Assembly (NCBI GenBank): GCA_017443145.1
Contig: JAFSPA010000013.1
Location: 43,514 to 107,513, forward strand
DNA: 64,000 nt
DNA from: Paludibacteraceae bacterium
GTDB lineage: Bacteria > Bacteroidota > Bacteroidia > Bacteroidales > Paludibacteraceae
Direction of reading: 5' to 3'
The translations under genes were made by a program, and so were the position numbers. Below, piece by piece: positions 26,452 through 35,840 of the stretch. The notes beneath the pieces were generated by a model that did not search any database, was not told where the DNA came from, and worked only from the letters and a program-made list of their open reading frames with translations. Numbering within the stretch: the first letter of the stretch is position 1; the number at the start of each line of letters is the position of its first letter.

Positions 26452-27815
26452 GTAGAATAGCCACATATAAACAACTGCTGCTGGTGATGCTGATGGCGTT
26501 GCCGCTGTCCGTTTCGGCACAAGTGCTGACACTGGATAGTTGTTTGAATATGGCCAAACGCAATAATATCCAGTTGCAGAAAGCGTCTATCGAGGTCGAG
26601 AAAGCCAAACAAGTGCGCAATCAGGCTGTGACGAAATACTTCCCGCAAATAACGGGAACGGCGATGGGGTATCATAGTTTGTATCCGCTGGTGGAAGTGG
26701 GCATTGACGATGTGCGCAACTCGACGGTGCGCGACTTGCTTAATGTGCTTTACGGCAATTACGGCGCGGCACTGGGTTTGAGTAATACGCTCTCACTCTT
26801 CCAGTATGGTTATCACGCCGGTGTGACAGCTATTCAGCCGGTGTTCGTTGGCGGTAAGATCATTGAGGGTAATAAACTGGCTAAGGTCGGCGTAGAAGCA
26901 GCGCAGCTGCAGTACGAGATTGCTTCCCGCGATGTGCTGGAAGAAGTGGAAGAAGCCTATTGGCTGGTAGTCGGTCTGCAGGAGAAACGTGCTACAGTGG
27001 AAGCTGCGCAGAACTTGTTGGATACCTTGCACAGAGTGGTTAATTCTGCAATTAATGCGGGTCTGGCGATACAATCGGACTTATTACAAGTGGAACTCAA
27101 ACAGAGCGAGATGCATCGTACCGATATACAGCTGACTAACGCGCTTCATTTGGCGACTCGCGCGTTGTGTTTGGCTGTGGGAATAGAAGATGCCGATTCG
27201 CTGCCATTGGCCGAAATAGATACGGCGCGGTTCTTATTCTTGCCTGTTGAAGAAAACATTAACCTTCAGACTCCCGAAGCGCAACTGATGGACTTGCAAG
27301 TCAAAGCGGCAGAGTTGCAGAAGAAAATGGTCGTTGCTGATGCCTTGCCGCAAATTATGTTGGGTGCGAACTACGGATACGGCAAGATTTCGACCAACAT
27401 GTTCCGCAACGATTTGGGCAGTAATGTTGGTAACGGCGCATTGTTTGTGACGATGACTATTCCTCTCACCCAGTGGTGGGAAACAGGTCATAAGATTAAG
27501 CAATACAACCTCTCTCTGGACGAGGCTAAACTGGACCAACAGGATGTACAACGCAAACTGCAATTACGTAATCGTCAGGCCTACGATCAGATGACCGAAG
27601 CTGCGTTGATGGTTGGTGAATACGAGAAGTCGCTGACTAATGCTACGGAGAACTATCGCCTTATCAATGCCAATTATCAGGCGGGATTAGCCACGATAAC
27701 GGACTTGCTCACAGCGCAAACGACGCAACTTAAGGCCCAAAACGAACTCACCGACGCACGCATACAATTGCTCGTTACGACGCGTCGTTATTATGATTTG
27801 ATAAACACCAAGTAA
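26448..27815 (+). CDS. TolC-family outer-membrane efflux protein
   Basis: Outer-membrane channel of the tripartite pump, 455 residues from the ATG at 26448 (ATGA overlap with the permease stop). The signal peptide ends SVSAQ. The mature protein has the two OEP repeats: LDSCLNMAKRNNIQLQKASIEVEKAK near the start and LRNRQAYDQMTEAALMVGEYEKS with NYQAGLATITDLLTAQTTQLKAQNELTDARIQLL toward the end. The longer open frame from 26346 lies inside the permease and is rejected because it would bury the signal peptide. Confidence 0.92.
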   Translation: MSRIATYKQLLLVMLMALPLSVSAQVLTLDSCLNMAKRNNIQLQKASIEVEKAKQVRNQAVTKYFPQITGTAMGYHSLYPLVEVGIDDVRNSTVRDLLNVLYGNYGAALGLSNTLSLFQYGYHAGVTAIQPVFVGGKIIEGNKLAKVGVEAAQLQYEIASRDVLEEVEEAYWLVVGLQEKRATVEAAQNLLDTLHRVVNSAINAGLAIQSDLLQVELKQSEMHRTDIQLTNALHLATRALCLAVGIEDADSLPLAEIDTARFLFLPVEENINLQTPEAQLMDLQVKAAELQKKMVVADALPQIMLGANYGYGKISTNMFRNDLGSNVGNGALFVTMTIPLTQWWETGHKIKQYNLSLDEAKLDQQDVQRKLQLRNRQAYDQMTEAALMVGEYEKSLTNATENYRLINANYQAGLATITDLLTAQTTQLKAQNELTDARIQLLVTTRRYYDLINTK

Positions 27816-27816
27816 C

Positions 27817-28977
27817 ATGTTCAATAACCGCATACAAATACCAATTATTCTCACTTTATTGCTCCTTTTTGTAGCAGTTTCTGTCCTCTACACCAACAAC
27901 CTTGCTCGTCAATTAGCGGTGGAAGAGCAAGAGCGTGTGGAGTTATGGGCTGATGCCACACAGAAACTGATTAAAGCCGGTCCCGATGAGGATATAGACT
28001 TTTATACCACCATCATTGAGCGCAACACCACTATTCCGGTCTATATGTTGGATTCAGCTGGTAATGTGCTGTATATGCGTAATGTGAAAAAGCCTGTTAA
28101 GGACCCGACAACGCTCAATGGCCCGATAGAGATTCGCTTTACTGATTTCGACGGGACTCAAGTGCTGCAGTATATCTACTACGATCAATCGATGCTGCTC
28201 ACGCAGTTACGCTATGTGCCGTACGCACAGTTTGCTGTGATTATCATTTTTGTGCTTTTAGCAGTATTCTCTGTAGTGGCAGCACAACGTAACGAGCAAA
28301 ATCGTGTGTGGGTGGGACTTTCCAAAGAGACAGCACACCAACTCGGCACACCGATTTCGTCCCTCAACGCTTGGCAAGACCTGTTAGAGGCGAAATACAA
28401 GGACGATGAACTTATTCCACAGATGCGGTTGGATATAACGCGCTTACAGACTATCGCAGACCGTTTCTCCAAAGTGGGCAGTGAGCCGGATTTGACGCCA
28501 ATGCCGATTATTCCGGTGATTAAAGACGCAATGTCGTATATGCGCACGCGCGTATCTAATAAGGTGAATATCCATTTCTCGGTCGGACAGCTGAATCATA
28601 TAACGTCCAAACCTATTGCGGACGATAGTATTGTCGTTATGCTTAATAAACCGCTGTTTGAGTGGGTGATAGAGAATCTAATTAAGAATGCTGTGGACGC
28701 GATTAACGGTGCAGGAGAGATAGAGTTTGTGCTGTATGAGCGTGAACACAATATCTTTCTGGATGTGACGGATACCGGCAAGGGCATCGACCGACGCACA
28801 CAGCGACGGATTTTCCAACCCGGCTTTACCACCAAACAAAGAGGATGGGGACTCGGACTTTCGTTAGCGAAGCGTATTATTGAAGATTATCATCGAGGCA
28901 AACTCTTCCTCAAGGCTTCTCAAGTGGGCAAGGGTAGCACCTTCCGCATCATTCTCGAAAAGACCGTAGATCGTTGA
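27817..28977 (+). CDS. Sensor histidine kinase, no adjacent response regulator
   Basis: The 386-residue inner-membrane kinase has TM segments at about residues 8-25 and 138-156 flanking a periplasmic sensor of some 110 residues. A dimerisation/H-box LSKETAHQLGTPISSL follows with phospho-acceptor His174. The HATPase has the N box ENLIKNAVDAI, G1 DTGKGID and G2 GWGLGLSLAKRII. It follows the TolC gene by 1 bp, so it likely senses conditions linked to the pump. No response regulator is encoded nearby. The last 114 bp overlap ispE on the opposite strand. Confidence 0.9.
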   Translation: MFNNRIQIPIILTLLLLFVAVSVLYTNNLARQLAVEEQERVELWADATQKLIKAGPDEDIDFYTTIIERNTTIPVYMLDSAGNVLYMRNVKKPVKDPTTLNGPIEIRFTDFDGTQVLQYIYYDQSMLLTQLRYVPYAQFAVIIIFVLLAVFSVVAAQRNEQNRVWVGLSKETAHQLGTPISSLNAWQDLLEAKYKDDELIPQMRLDITRLQTIADRFSKVGSEPDLTPMPIIPVIKDAMSYMRTRVSNKVNIHFSVGQLNHITSKPIADDSIVVMLNKPLFEWVIENLIKNAVDAINGAGEIEFVLYEREHNIFLDVTDTGKGIDRRTQRRIFQPGFTTKQRGWGLGLSLAKRIIEDYHRGKLFLKASQVGKGSTFRIILEKTVDR

Positions 28978-29682
28978 ACCGCTTCCGGTCATCGACGCAT
29001 AGACAGCACCTGCATCCAGTAGGCGCTGTTTTATTTGTGCCAACTCTGGATGCGCCGCAAATACAGTTGTCTCGAAGTCGTTCAAGTAAGTTCTCCACTG
29101 CTTAATATCAGGCAGTATCTCGCCCGAAGGAGTCAATCCTGCATAAGCCTCGCGGGTAGAAACAGCCACATCGGGTTTAATCATCACAAGCCTTAGACCG
29201 GCAAGGGAAAAATCAATTGGTGTCAAGATGTCACCAATTCCTTCCGCGTGGCAAGGTGTGTTATAGATAAAGAACGGACAATCGGCACCCAACGGACGCA
29301 CTTCTGCGGCAAGTTGCGCTTTGCTCAAACCTAAGTCATACAACTCGTTTAGCGCGAGTGCCATATGTGCTGCGTCACTACTGCCACCACCTAATCCGGC
29401 GCCAAAAGGAATGTTCTTTTTGAAGCGAATCCGCACAGCGCCTATTTGCGGGTATTTAGTGGCTAGTAAACGGTAGCATTTGATAATCAGGTTATCTTCC
29501 GGCAAGCAATCAACAGCAATACCTTCCTGCTCAAAGGAAAGGGTATCTGCTTTCTCAACTTCCAATTCGTCGTGAAGGCCGTAAATAGGGTAGAAGACGG
29601 TATCTAAATCATGATATCCATCTGCCCGCTTACGAACAACGCGCAAGCCTAAGTTAATCTTGCAATTCGGAAACGCTTTCAC
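28864..29682 (-). CDS. ispE: 4-diphosphocytidyl-2-C-methyl-D-erythritol kinase
   Basis: GHMP kinase that phosphorylates CDP-methylerythritol in the MEP isoprenoid pathway. I chose the GTG at 29682 (272 residues, VKAFPNCKINLGL) because it lies one base after the stop of the upstream permease and matches the usual short N-terminus. An ATG at 29730 would add 16 residues and overlap the permease by 47 bp. Motifs are AFPNCKINLGL, the glycine-rich ATP loop PFGAGLGGGSSDAA and the C-terminal TGSGSTIYGLF. The last 114 bp run antisense through the kinase catalytic region of the neighbouring histidine kinase. Confidence 0.93.
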   Translation of the reverse strand: MKAFPNCKINLGLRVVRKRADGYHDLDTVFYPIYGLHDELEVEKADTLSFEQEGIAVDCLPEDNLIIKCYRLLATKYPQIGAVRIRFKKNIPFGAGLGGGSSDAAHMALALNELYDLGLSKAQLAAEVRPLGADCPFFIYNTPCHAEGIGDILTPIDFSLAGLRLVMIKPDVAVSTREAYAGLTPSGEILPDIKQWRTYLNDFETTVFAAHPELAQIKQRLLDAGAVYASMTGSGSTIYGLFENDAEGATLAHLRSLEEEFASMIIFNNTLR

Positions 29683-29683
29683 C

Positions 29684-30541
29684 TTATACCGTATCCATAA
29701 ATGACCTTTGTACTTTATTGAATACCACAATACCGATGGCCAACAGCACTACCATAAACACGAAGCTGTATCCCAGCATCCACCATTCGTGCGCGCCGAC
29801 ACCAAGCATTCCGTACTTGAAGAACTCAACAATACCCGTCAGTGGGTTGAGCATCATCGCGAGACGAATCTTCTCGTTGGTAATAGTGGACAGCGGATAA
29901 ATAACCGGCGTGGCGTACATCCAAAGGCTGACGAAGAAACTCAGCAGCAGTTGTAAGTCGCGGTATTTGGTAGTCATCGACGAGAACAGAATACCAAAGC
30001 CCAGTGCTAATCCGGCAAGCATCACTACCAGTACCGGCACAAGCAAAGCGTACCAGTTTGTGTGTATCGTTACATCCGTAAAGATCTGATAGTACGCATA
30101 AACGCACAGGAACAAGCCGAACTGAATACCAAACCGCACCAGGTTCGAAATAACGTCACTCAGCGGCGATACTAAGCGCGGGAAATACACTTTGCCGAAG
30201 ATAGCGGCGTTGGACACAAACGTATTCGATGTCTTGTTCAGGCAATCCGCGAAGTACTGCCAGAACGATATACCGGCCAGATAGAACAGCGGCTGTGGAA
30301 GTCCATCGGTCGATATCTTAGCAATACCGCCAAACACGACCATATACATCACAGTTGTCATCAGCGGCTGAATAAGGTACCACAGCGGACCTAAAATAGT
30401 CTGTTTGTATTGCGTGATGATATTACGCTTAACAAACAGCATCATCAAGTCACGGAATTTCCACACTTCTCCCAAATCCACCGACAACAGTTTCTCTTTC
30501 GGCTTAATGACAGTAGTCCAATATTCTTGCTCTTTCTTCAT
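29684..30541 (-). CDS. ABC-2 type polysaccharide export permease (Wzm/TagG-like)
   Basis: The 285-residue inner-membrane subunit has six hydrophobic segments. Characteristic features are LFVKRNIITQYKQTILGPLWYLIQPLMTTVMYMVVFG at the N-terminus, NAAIFGKVYFPRLVSPLSDV in the middle, and KYRDLQLLLSFFVSLWMYATPVIYP with NPLTGIVEFFKYGMLG near the end. It would export an undecaprenyl-linked polysaccharide or O antigen. The partner ATPase (Wzt-like) normally encoded next to it is absent from this window. The start overlaps folA by 4 bp and the stop nearly touches ispE. Confidence 0.9.
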   Translation of the reverse strand: MKKEQEYWTTVIKPKEKLLSVDLGEVWKFRDLMMLFVKRNIITQYKQTILGPLWYLIQPLMTTVMYMVVFGGIAKISTDGLPQPLFYLAGISFWQYFADCLNKTSNTFVSNAAIFGKVYFPRLVSPLSDVISNLVRFGIQFGLFLCVYAYYQIFTDVTIHTNWYALLVPVLVVMLAGLALGFGILFSSMTTKYRDLQLLLSFFVSLWMYATPVIYPLSTITNEKIRLAMMLNPLTGIVEFFKYGMLGVGAHEWWMLGYSFVFMVVLLAIGIVVFNKVQRSFMDTV

Positions 30542-31026
30542 TTGCGTACGTATTCTGTAAAGGTATAATCAAACGGGTTCTTCTCGTCGGCGAAATGCGG
30601 CTCTTCACTCACTTTGCGCCAGATATTCGGCTCAATAACGGGGAAGAACGTGTCCGCATCTTCCCACGAGTGGTGAATATGCGTGATGTAGAGCTTGTCG
30701 GCAATGGTCATAAACTGCCGATACACCATTCCGCCTCCAATGATAAATGCTTCTTCGTCGTTTTGCACCAAACGCACCGCATCCTCAATAGAGTAGGCTG
30801 CTTCAGCGCCTTCAAAGGTCTTGCCCGCTTGGTCGGTAATAACGATATTGCGACGGTTGGGCAGCGGATGTTTTGGCAACGAATAGAAGGTGCGTTCACC
30901 CATAATAACCGTGCTACCACTCGTGATGGCCTTAAAATGCTTCAAGTCTTCCGGCAGATGGCACAGTAAATCGCCTTTCTTGCCGATGGCGTAATTCTCT
31001 GATATGGCTACAATAATCGAAATCAT
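30538..31026 (-). CDS. folA: Dihydrofolate reductase
   Basis: Reduces dihydrofolate to tetrahydrofolate with NADPH. The 162-residue protein has family motifs [28 protein letters not shown] at the N-terminus (catalytic acidic residue in LPEDL), [13 protein letters not shown] and RRNIVIT for NADPH binding, and [15 protein letters not shown] near residue 112. It overlaps thyA by 4 bp; the thyA-folA pairing is common and functional, since thymidylate synthase makes the dihydrofolate this enzyme recycles. Confidence 0.97.
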   Translation of the reverse strand: MISIIVAISENYAIGKKGDLLCHLPEDLKHFKAITSGSTVIMGERTFYSLPKHPLPNRRNIVITDQAGKTFEGAEAAYSIEDAVRLVQNDEEAFIIGGGMVYRQFMTIADKLYITHIHHSWEDADTFFPVIEPNIWRKVSEEPHFADEKNPFDYTFTEYVRK

Positions 31027-31817
31027 ACGGCTACAACACCCGCGATATGCGGATGGGGATCATAGTTCAACAATTCAAAATCTTCGTACTTAAAGCCGAA
31101 GATATCCTTTACTTCCGGATTAATGCGCATCGTCGGTAGTGGTCTCGGCTCGCGAGTCAGTTGCAGATTCACTTGCTCCAAGTGGTTCAAATAAATATGC
31201 GCATCGCCGAAAGTGTGCACAAAATCACCCGCTTGCAGACCTGTCACTTGTGCCATCATCTGCAGCAACAGCGCGTACGAAGCAATATTAAACGGCACGC
31301 CGAGGAAGATATCTGCCGAGCGTTGGTAGAGTTGCAGCGACAGACGACCATCCGCTACGTAGAACTGGAACAGCGAGTGACAAGGAGGCAGAGCCATCTT
31401 GTTCACTTCCGCTACATTCCATGCGCTGACTATCATGCGACGCGAGTCGGGATTATGCTTTATCATATCCACCACTTGTGCAATCTGGTCAATCGTTCCT
31501 CCGTTATAATCCGGCCAGGAACGCCATTGGTGCCCATAAACAGGACCCAAATCGCCATTCTCGTCGGCCCACTCGTTCCAGATACGCACGCCGTGTTCTT
31601 GCAGATAGCGCACGTTGGTATCGCCTTGCAGGAACCACAACAGTTCGTAGATAATCGACTTGAGGTGCAGTTTCTTGGTCGTCAGCAACGGAAATCCGTC
31701 CGACAGGTTAAAACGCAACTGTGCGCCAAAGATAGACTTTGTCCCTGTTCCGGTGCGATCGTGCTTCTCGGTTCCTTCCGCCAGCACCCTTCTGCATAAA
31801 TCTAAATATTGCTTCAT
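31023..31817 (-). CDS. thyA: Thymidylate synthase
   Basis: Methylates dUMP to dTMP using methylene-tetrahydrofolate. The 264 residues equal the classic bacterial length. Motifs include [19 protein letters not shown] at the N-terminus, the active-site [12 protein letters not shown] with the nucleophilic Cys, [19 protein letters not shown], and GDAHIYLNH. It is adjacent to folA (4-bp overlap) and starts one base after the porE stop. Confidence 0.98.
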   Translation of the reverse strand: MKQYLDLCRRVLAEGTEKHDRTGTGTKSIFGAQLRFNLSDGFPLLTTKKLHLKSIIYELLWFLQGDTNVRYLQEHGVRIWNEWADENGDLGPVYGHQWRSWPDYNGGTIDQIAQVVDMIKHNPDSRRMIVSAWNVAEVNKMALPPCHSLFQFYVADGRLSLQLYQRSADIFLGVPFNIASYALLLQMMAQVTGLQAGDFVHTFGDAHIYLNHLEQVNLQLTREPRPLPTMRINPEVKDIFGFKYEDFELLNYDPHPHIAGVVAV

Positions 31818-31818
31818 T

Positions 31819-33891
31819 TTAATATAGCTTGTACGTTGTTTTCAACACTTTGAATTCCGTTCTACGGTTAATCTGGTTGCATTCTTCCTGTCGGTTTTGC
31901 GGAAGTGTTTTGATATATTCTTCGTCCAATACTTGTCCTTGCGGCAGATACGGATATTGCTTGTGCAACGGCGCATCGACTACCACCGGTTTCTCTTCGC
32001 CATACCCTTTCGGCGTGAGACGCTCTTTCTCTATACCGCTCTTTATCAAGTAGTTAACAACCGACTCGGCACGCTTCTCCGACAGCGTCTTATTAGAAAT
32101 CGAATCACCCACACAATCGGTATGAGCAGCCAGCTCAATCGTGATATTCGGGTTATCGTTCAGCAGTTTCACCAGACTATTCAGTTCCGTTTCACTCTGT
32201 TTGGTCAGTGTCCATTTACCGAACTCGTAGAAGATATTGTCCATCTTCACAGGCTTCGATATTGGTGCCAGCACAAACGGCTGATTATAGGTCTTGCTGT
32301 CCTTCAGGTCGTATGTATTCAGCGTCGCTTTATCGTTCAGATAGCCTCGTGCAGAAGCCAGAATAGCGTATTTCACATCGCGATTCAGCTTCACTTTGTA
32401 TGTTCCGTCGCGACGCACAGCCACTTTCGAGTTCGTTCCGTCGTCACCCACAATACGCAGTTGCGCATCAGTAATCGCCTCGTTATTATGGTCTACTACG
32501 TTTCCTTCCACCATAAACACCATCTCCGGCAGTTCGAACGAATAAATCTCGTCGTATCCTTTCTTCAGTTGTGCGCGGTTGGAGGAGAACATACCATTTT
32601 GCGTGTTGCCCACAAACGTGATACCGAAATCGTCTCCGTTCGAGTTAAACGGTGTGCCCATATTGAACACCAGCCAGTTAATAGGAATAGTATCTACGCG
32701 CTCTGCCAATGTGTCTCGCACGCCCTTAAAGATATCCAAACCGCCGTATCCCGGATGTCCGTTTGACGCAAAGAACAGGCTTCCGTCAGGATGAATACAC
32801 GGATACATCTCATCGGCAGAGGTATTGATTCGCGGACCGAGATTCTGCGGATTAACCCATTCGCTGCCGTCCAGTTCTGCCATCCAGATATCCTTGCCAC
32901 CAAATCCTCCCGGCGCATCACTCACGAAATAGAGTGTATCGCCTGTTGCGCAAATAGACGGATGACCGACCGTGATGCTGCTGTCCTTAAATAGCTTCAC
33001 TTCTTGCGGTTCGGCCCATTCGCCACTGGCACGCGAACTGGTGTAAATCTTTGCGCCTAAATCCTGGCCATTAATCGGGCAAGAGTAGGTGAAGTACATC
33101 GTCTTGCCGTCTTCCGTGAAGCAGCACACACCTAATTCCGCTTGTCCGGACTTAGCCGAAGTGCTGTCGTTCTCATTCTCACCTTCGCCGCTTTCCTCGT
33201 ATAGGCCTTCGGCTAAATGAAAATCTTGCCACTTACCTGCCGCATCTTTGCGTGCGGAGTAGAGGTTGAATGATTGCACGCCCGTCACAGGACTTGCGCG
33301 TTTGAGCTTCTTTTTGCCGCCGGTATTCTGCTCTTGGCGGTTGGTAGTAAACATCACCGCATCGCCATCTTTACCGATGAAAGCCGGTGCGAAGTTAGAT
33401 GTCCGCTTTTGGTTAAACTCCTTCGCAGGAGAAACGACGAATCGCGTCTTCTCTTTCTTCCACTCGGGCATCATCCGACAAGCGTACTGTCCGGCTCGTG
33501 CCACATAGTCATCAGGATGTGCCTCAAGGTAGATGGCGTAGTTCTTTTCCGCTTCGCCGTACTTGGCTTGATATTGCAGCACTTGTGCATAGTGCAAGTA
33601 AACAATCGAATCTTGGTACTTATAGCGAATGGCGTTCTTATAACTGTTCACTGCTCTCGGACTATTGAGTATTCGATAGCACTCGCCCTGCGAAAAAGCA
33701 ATCCGACCTTTCAGCGCGCGGTCTTGCTTCGGATTTACGCGACTATAGACCTGTTTGTAAATTTCTGCTGCATCGTAATATTCGCCGATAGCATATTTCT
33801 TATCAGCCCGCTTAATACGCGACTTAAGACTACAGGAACTCATTCCCGCAATCAATGCAAAAACAAGAATATATACGATGCTACGTCTCAC
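31819..33891 (-). CDS. porE: PorE-like lipoprotein: TPR, beta-propeller, carboxypeptidase-regulatory and OmpA domains
   Basis: Predicted outer-membrane lipoprotein that anchors the type IX secretion machinery to peptidoglycan. The 690 residues begin at a GTG ([20 protein letters not shown], lipobox MSSC), which places the signal correctly. Domains in order are TPR-like helices (about 30-135), PD40/WD40 propeller blades (about 165-440, for example [29 protein letters not shown] blades), a CarboxypepD_reg-like domain (about 455-535, [15 protein letters not shown]), and OmpA C-terminal domain (about 555-690, [21 protein letters not shown]). This order and length fit PorE. Other OmpA/PD40 proteins share parts of it, so the symbol is probable, not certain. 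Confidence 0.75.
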   Translation of the reverse strand: MRRSIVYILVFALIAGMSSCSLKSRIKRADKKYAIGEYYDAAEIYKQVYSRVNPKQDRALKGRIAFSQGECYRILNSPRAVNSYKNAIRYKYQDSIVYLHYAQVLQYQAKYGEAEKNYAIYLEAHPDDYVARAGQYACRMMPEWKKEKTRFVVSPAKEFNQKRTSNFAPAFIGKDGDAVMFTTNRQEQNTGGKKKLKRASPVTGVQSFNLYSARKDAAGKWQDFHLAEGLYEESGEGENENDSTSAKSGQAELGVCCFTEDGKTMYFTYSCPINGQDLGAKIYTSSRASGEWAEPQEVKLFKDSSITVGHPSICATGDTLYFVSDAPGGFGGKDIWMAELDGSEWVNPQNLGPRINTSADEMYPCIHPDGSLFFASNGHPGYGGLDIFKGVRDTLAERVDTIPINWLVFNMGTPFNSNGDDFGITFVGNTQNGMFSSNRAQLKKGYDEIYSFELPEMVFMVEGNVVDHNNEAITDAQLRIVGDDGTNSKVAVRRDGTYKVKLNRDVKYAILASARGYLNDKATLNTYDLKDSKTYNQPFVLAPISKPVKMDNIFYEFGKWTLTKQSETELNSLVKLLNDNPNITIELAAHTDCVGDSISNKTLSEKRAESVVNYLIKSGIEKERLTPKGYGEEKPVVVDAPLHKQYPYLPQGQVLDEEYIKTLPQNRQEECNQINRRTEFKVLKTTYKLY

Positions 33892-35135
33892 TATACCAAT
33901 TCGTGTATGATAAGTCCTGAGCGCAGTTTCGGCTCAAACCAAGTTGTTTTCGGCGGCATAATATTTCCGCTGTCGGCGATGTCAATAATCTGCTGCATCG
34001 TAACAGGGTAGAGTGCAAGCGCCATCTTCATCTCGCCGCTATCGACACGCCGTTTCAGCTCGCCAAGTCCGCGAATACCTCCGACGAAGTCAATGCGTTT
34101 GTCGGTACGCAAGTCCTTAATTCCTAAAATCTTGTCCAATATCAGGTTCGACGAGATTGTCACATCTAACACGCCAATCGGGTCTGCATCATCATAACGG
34201 CCTTCCTTAGCCGTGAGTGAATACCACTTACCGCCAAGATAGAGGCTGAAGTTATGCAGTTTGTTCGGCTTGTATATTTCTGCGCCTTGTTTCTCGACAA
34301 CAAAATCTTCCTCAAGTGCTTTGAGGAACTCGGCTTCGCTCAATCCGTTCAAATCGCGCACGACACGGTTATAGTCAATAATATTGAGCTGATTGTCCGG
34401 GAAGCAAACCGCCAGGAAATAGTTGTATTCCTCGTTGCCGGTATGATTCGGATTCTGCAGTTTCTTCTCGTTGCCGACTAATGCAGCAGCTGCCGAACGA
34501 TGGTGTCCGTCTGCGATATACATAGCGGGTATCTGCGCAAAGATCTCTGTTATTTTTGCAATCAGTTCGTCGTCGTTAATCACCCAGAACGTGTGACCAA
34601 AGCCGTCCAAGTCGCTCACAAAAGCATATTCCGGTTCTTCCGCTGTCACTTTTGCCACCAGCGCATCTAAGTCGTCGCGATGCGGATATGCGAAGAACAC
34701 AGGCTCGATATTGGCGTTGTTGATACGCACATGCTTCATGCGATCTTCCTCTTTGTCCTTGCGCGTCAACTCATGCTTCTTGATGCGTCCTTCCATGTAA
34801 TCTTCCACCCACGCAGCAACCACCAAGCCGTATTGCGTACGACCGTTCATCGTTTGCGCATAGACATAGTATTTCTCTTTCTCGTCTTGCACGAGCCAGC
34901 CGTTAGCGCGGAACTTCTTAAACTCTTCCACAGCCTTTTCGTACACGCGCTCATCGTGCTCGTCGGCAATCGGCGTGAAGTTGATTTCCGGCTTGATGAT
35001 ATGGTACAACGACATCGGATTGCCTTCAGCTTCAGCAAATGCTTCTTCTGAATTCAGCACATCGTACGGACGACTACTTACCTGTTTGGCAAGTGCCTTC
35101 GGAGGACGAATCCCCTTAAATGGTTTAACCTTCAT
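33891..35135 (-). CDS. DUF1015 family protein
   Basis: The 414-residue cytosolic protein starts at the ATG at 35135 (MKVKPFKGIRPPKALAKQVSS...). The DUF1015 signature is clear: the N-terminal PFKGIRPP, then SRPYDVLNSEEA, and the central YIADGHHRSAAAA. The family is described as possibly related to HTH-containing or metabolic proteins, and the function is unknown. It overlaps the porE GTG by one base and follows bactofilin by 44 bp, inside the long minus-strand run. The upstream 13 in-frame codons come from a TTAAC-rich spacer and are rejected. Confidence 0.85.
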   Translation of the reverse strand: MKVKPFKGIRPPKALAKQVSSRPYDVLNSEEAFAEAEGNPMSLYHIIKPEINFTPIADEHDERVYEKAVEEFKKFRANGWLVQDEKEKYYVYAQTMNGRTQYGLVVAAWVEDYMEGRIKKHELTRKDKEEDRMKHVRINNANIEPVFFAYPHRDDLDALVAKVTAEEPEYAFVSDLDGFGHTFWVINDDELIAKITEIFAQIPAMYIADGHHRSAAAALVGNEKKLQNPNHTGNEEYNYFLAVCFPDNQLNIIDYNRVVRDLNGLSEAEFLKALEEDFVVEKQGAEIYKPNKLHNFSLYLGGKWYSLTAKEGRYDDADPIGVLDVTISSNLILDKILGIKDLRTDKRIDFVGGIRGLGELKRRVDSGEMKMALALYPVTMQQIIDIADSGNIMPPKTTWFEPKLRSGLIIHELV

Positions 35136-35179
35136 AGCTAACAACTTAACGTCGCGTAGCGACCATTTTAACAATTTAA

Positions 35180-35545
35180 CTATTTAACGGAAGGCTTGGC
35201 CTTCTCAGATTCCATCGAGCAAGAGCCGTTGAAGATAGCGTTCGGCTCAACGATAAGGGTCTGCGTCTTCACGTCGCCTTTGATATTTCCCGTCGCACGC
35301 AGAGCAAGCGTGTGCTTGGTCTCGATCTTACCTTCCAGCTTACCCATGATTTCGGCATTCTGGCATACGATAGTACCTTTGATTTTGCCTTGTTCGCCAA
35401 TAACCACTTTGCCTGTTGATTGAATATCGCCTTCTACCGTTCCATCTACGCGGAAGTCGGAGTCTGCGATTACTGTTCCGATAATCTTACTACCCGCTGT
35501 CAATGCATTGTACAATGCTCCGGGTTGTTGTTGTGTTGTTGCCAT
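35180..35545 (-). CDS. Bactofilin
   Basis: Self-assembling beta-helical cytoskeletal protein of 121 residues. The core has the repeating pattern typical of the family: GSKIIGTVIADSDFRVDG, VEGDIQSTGKVVIGEQGKI, GTIVCQNAEIMGKLEG, TLALRATGNIKGDVKT. Short disordered tails flank it (MATTQQQPGA and SEKAKPSVK). Roles in other bacteria include cell shape and localisation of envelope enzymes. As the first gene of the bactofilin-DUF1015-porE-thyA-folA-wzm-ispE run, it has a promoter 62 bp upstream. Confidence 0.9.
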   Translation of the reverse strand: MATTQQQPGALYNALTAGSKIIGTVIADSDFRVDGTVEGDIQSTGKVVIGEQGKIKGTIVCQNAEIMGKLEGKIETKHTLALRATGNIKGDVKTQTLIVEPNAIFNGSCSMESEKAKPSVK

Positions 35546-35607
35546 TTTCCTATAATTTTTTTATGATTTCACAATACCTTATGCGCACATTTACGCAAAT
35601 TAGCCCG

Positions 35608-35639
35608 CAAAATTACAACAAAATAATGGAATACACAAA
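35608..35639 (-). promoter_or_regulatory. Promoter of the bactofilin-to-ispE run
   Basis: Minus-strand TTTGT (35639-35635) and TAATTTTG (35615-35608), with exact 24-nt spacing. Confidence 0.7.
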
Positions 35640-35721
35640 CTTTTGGCGAAAAAAAATAAATATATTCATATATTTTATTGTTTTTGGGCGAAAGATTGTT
35701 ATTGGCACGTTAGTGCGAATA

Positions 35722-35770
35722 GTATTTCGGAGGGAACCCACCCCTTAGGGGAAGGGGCGTGCCGAAATAC
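35722..35770. repeat. Inverted repeat element GTATTTCGG/CCGAAATAC
   Basis: A 9-bp perfect inverted repeat (35722-35730 with 35762-35770) encloses ACCCACCCCTTAGGGGAAGG with an inner CCCCTTAGGGG palindrome. It resembles the element at 21685-21727 in stem and in the ACCCCT loop. It sits between the bactofilin promoter and the terminator of the surface gene. Confidence 0.6.
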
Positions 35771-35785
35771 AAATTCCAAAACCAC

Positions 35786-35822
35786 AAAAAAAGTGCAACT
35801 TTCGTGAAAAAGCTGCACTTTT
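35786..35822 (-). terminator. Terminator T1, shared sequence
   Basis: The minus-strand stem AAAAGTGCAGCTTT...AAAGTTGCACTTTT with a T7 tail, 18 bp after the surface-gene stop. All 37 bases are identical to T3 (42041-42077), and T2 (37702-37736) is nearly so. Confidence 0.85.
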
Positions 35823-35840
35823 CTCGCTAAACGTTAAACG

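Noticed and set aside
31897..32766. 289-codon plus-strand frame
   Set aside because: Antisense to the PorE-like gene.
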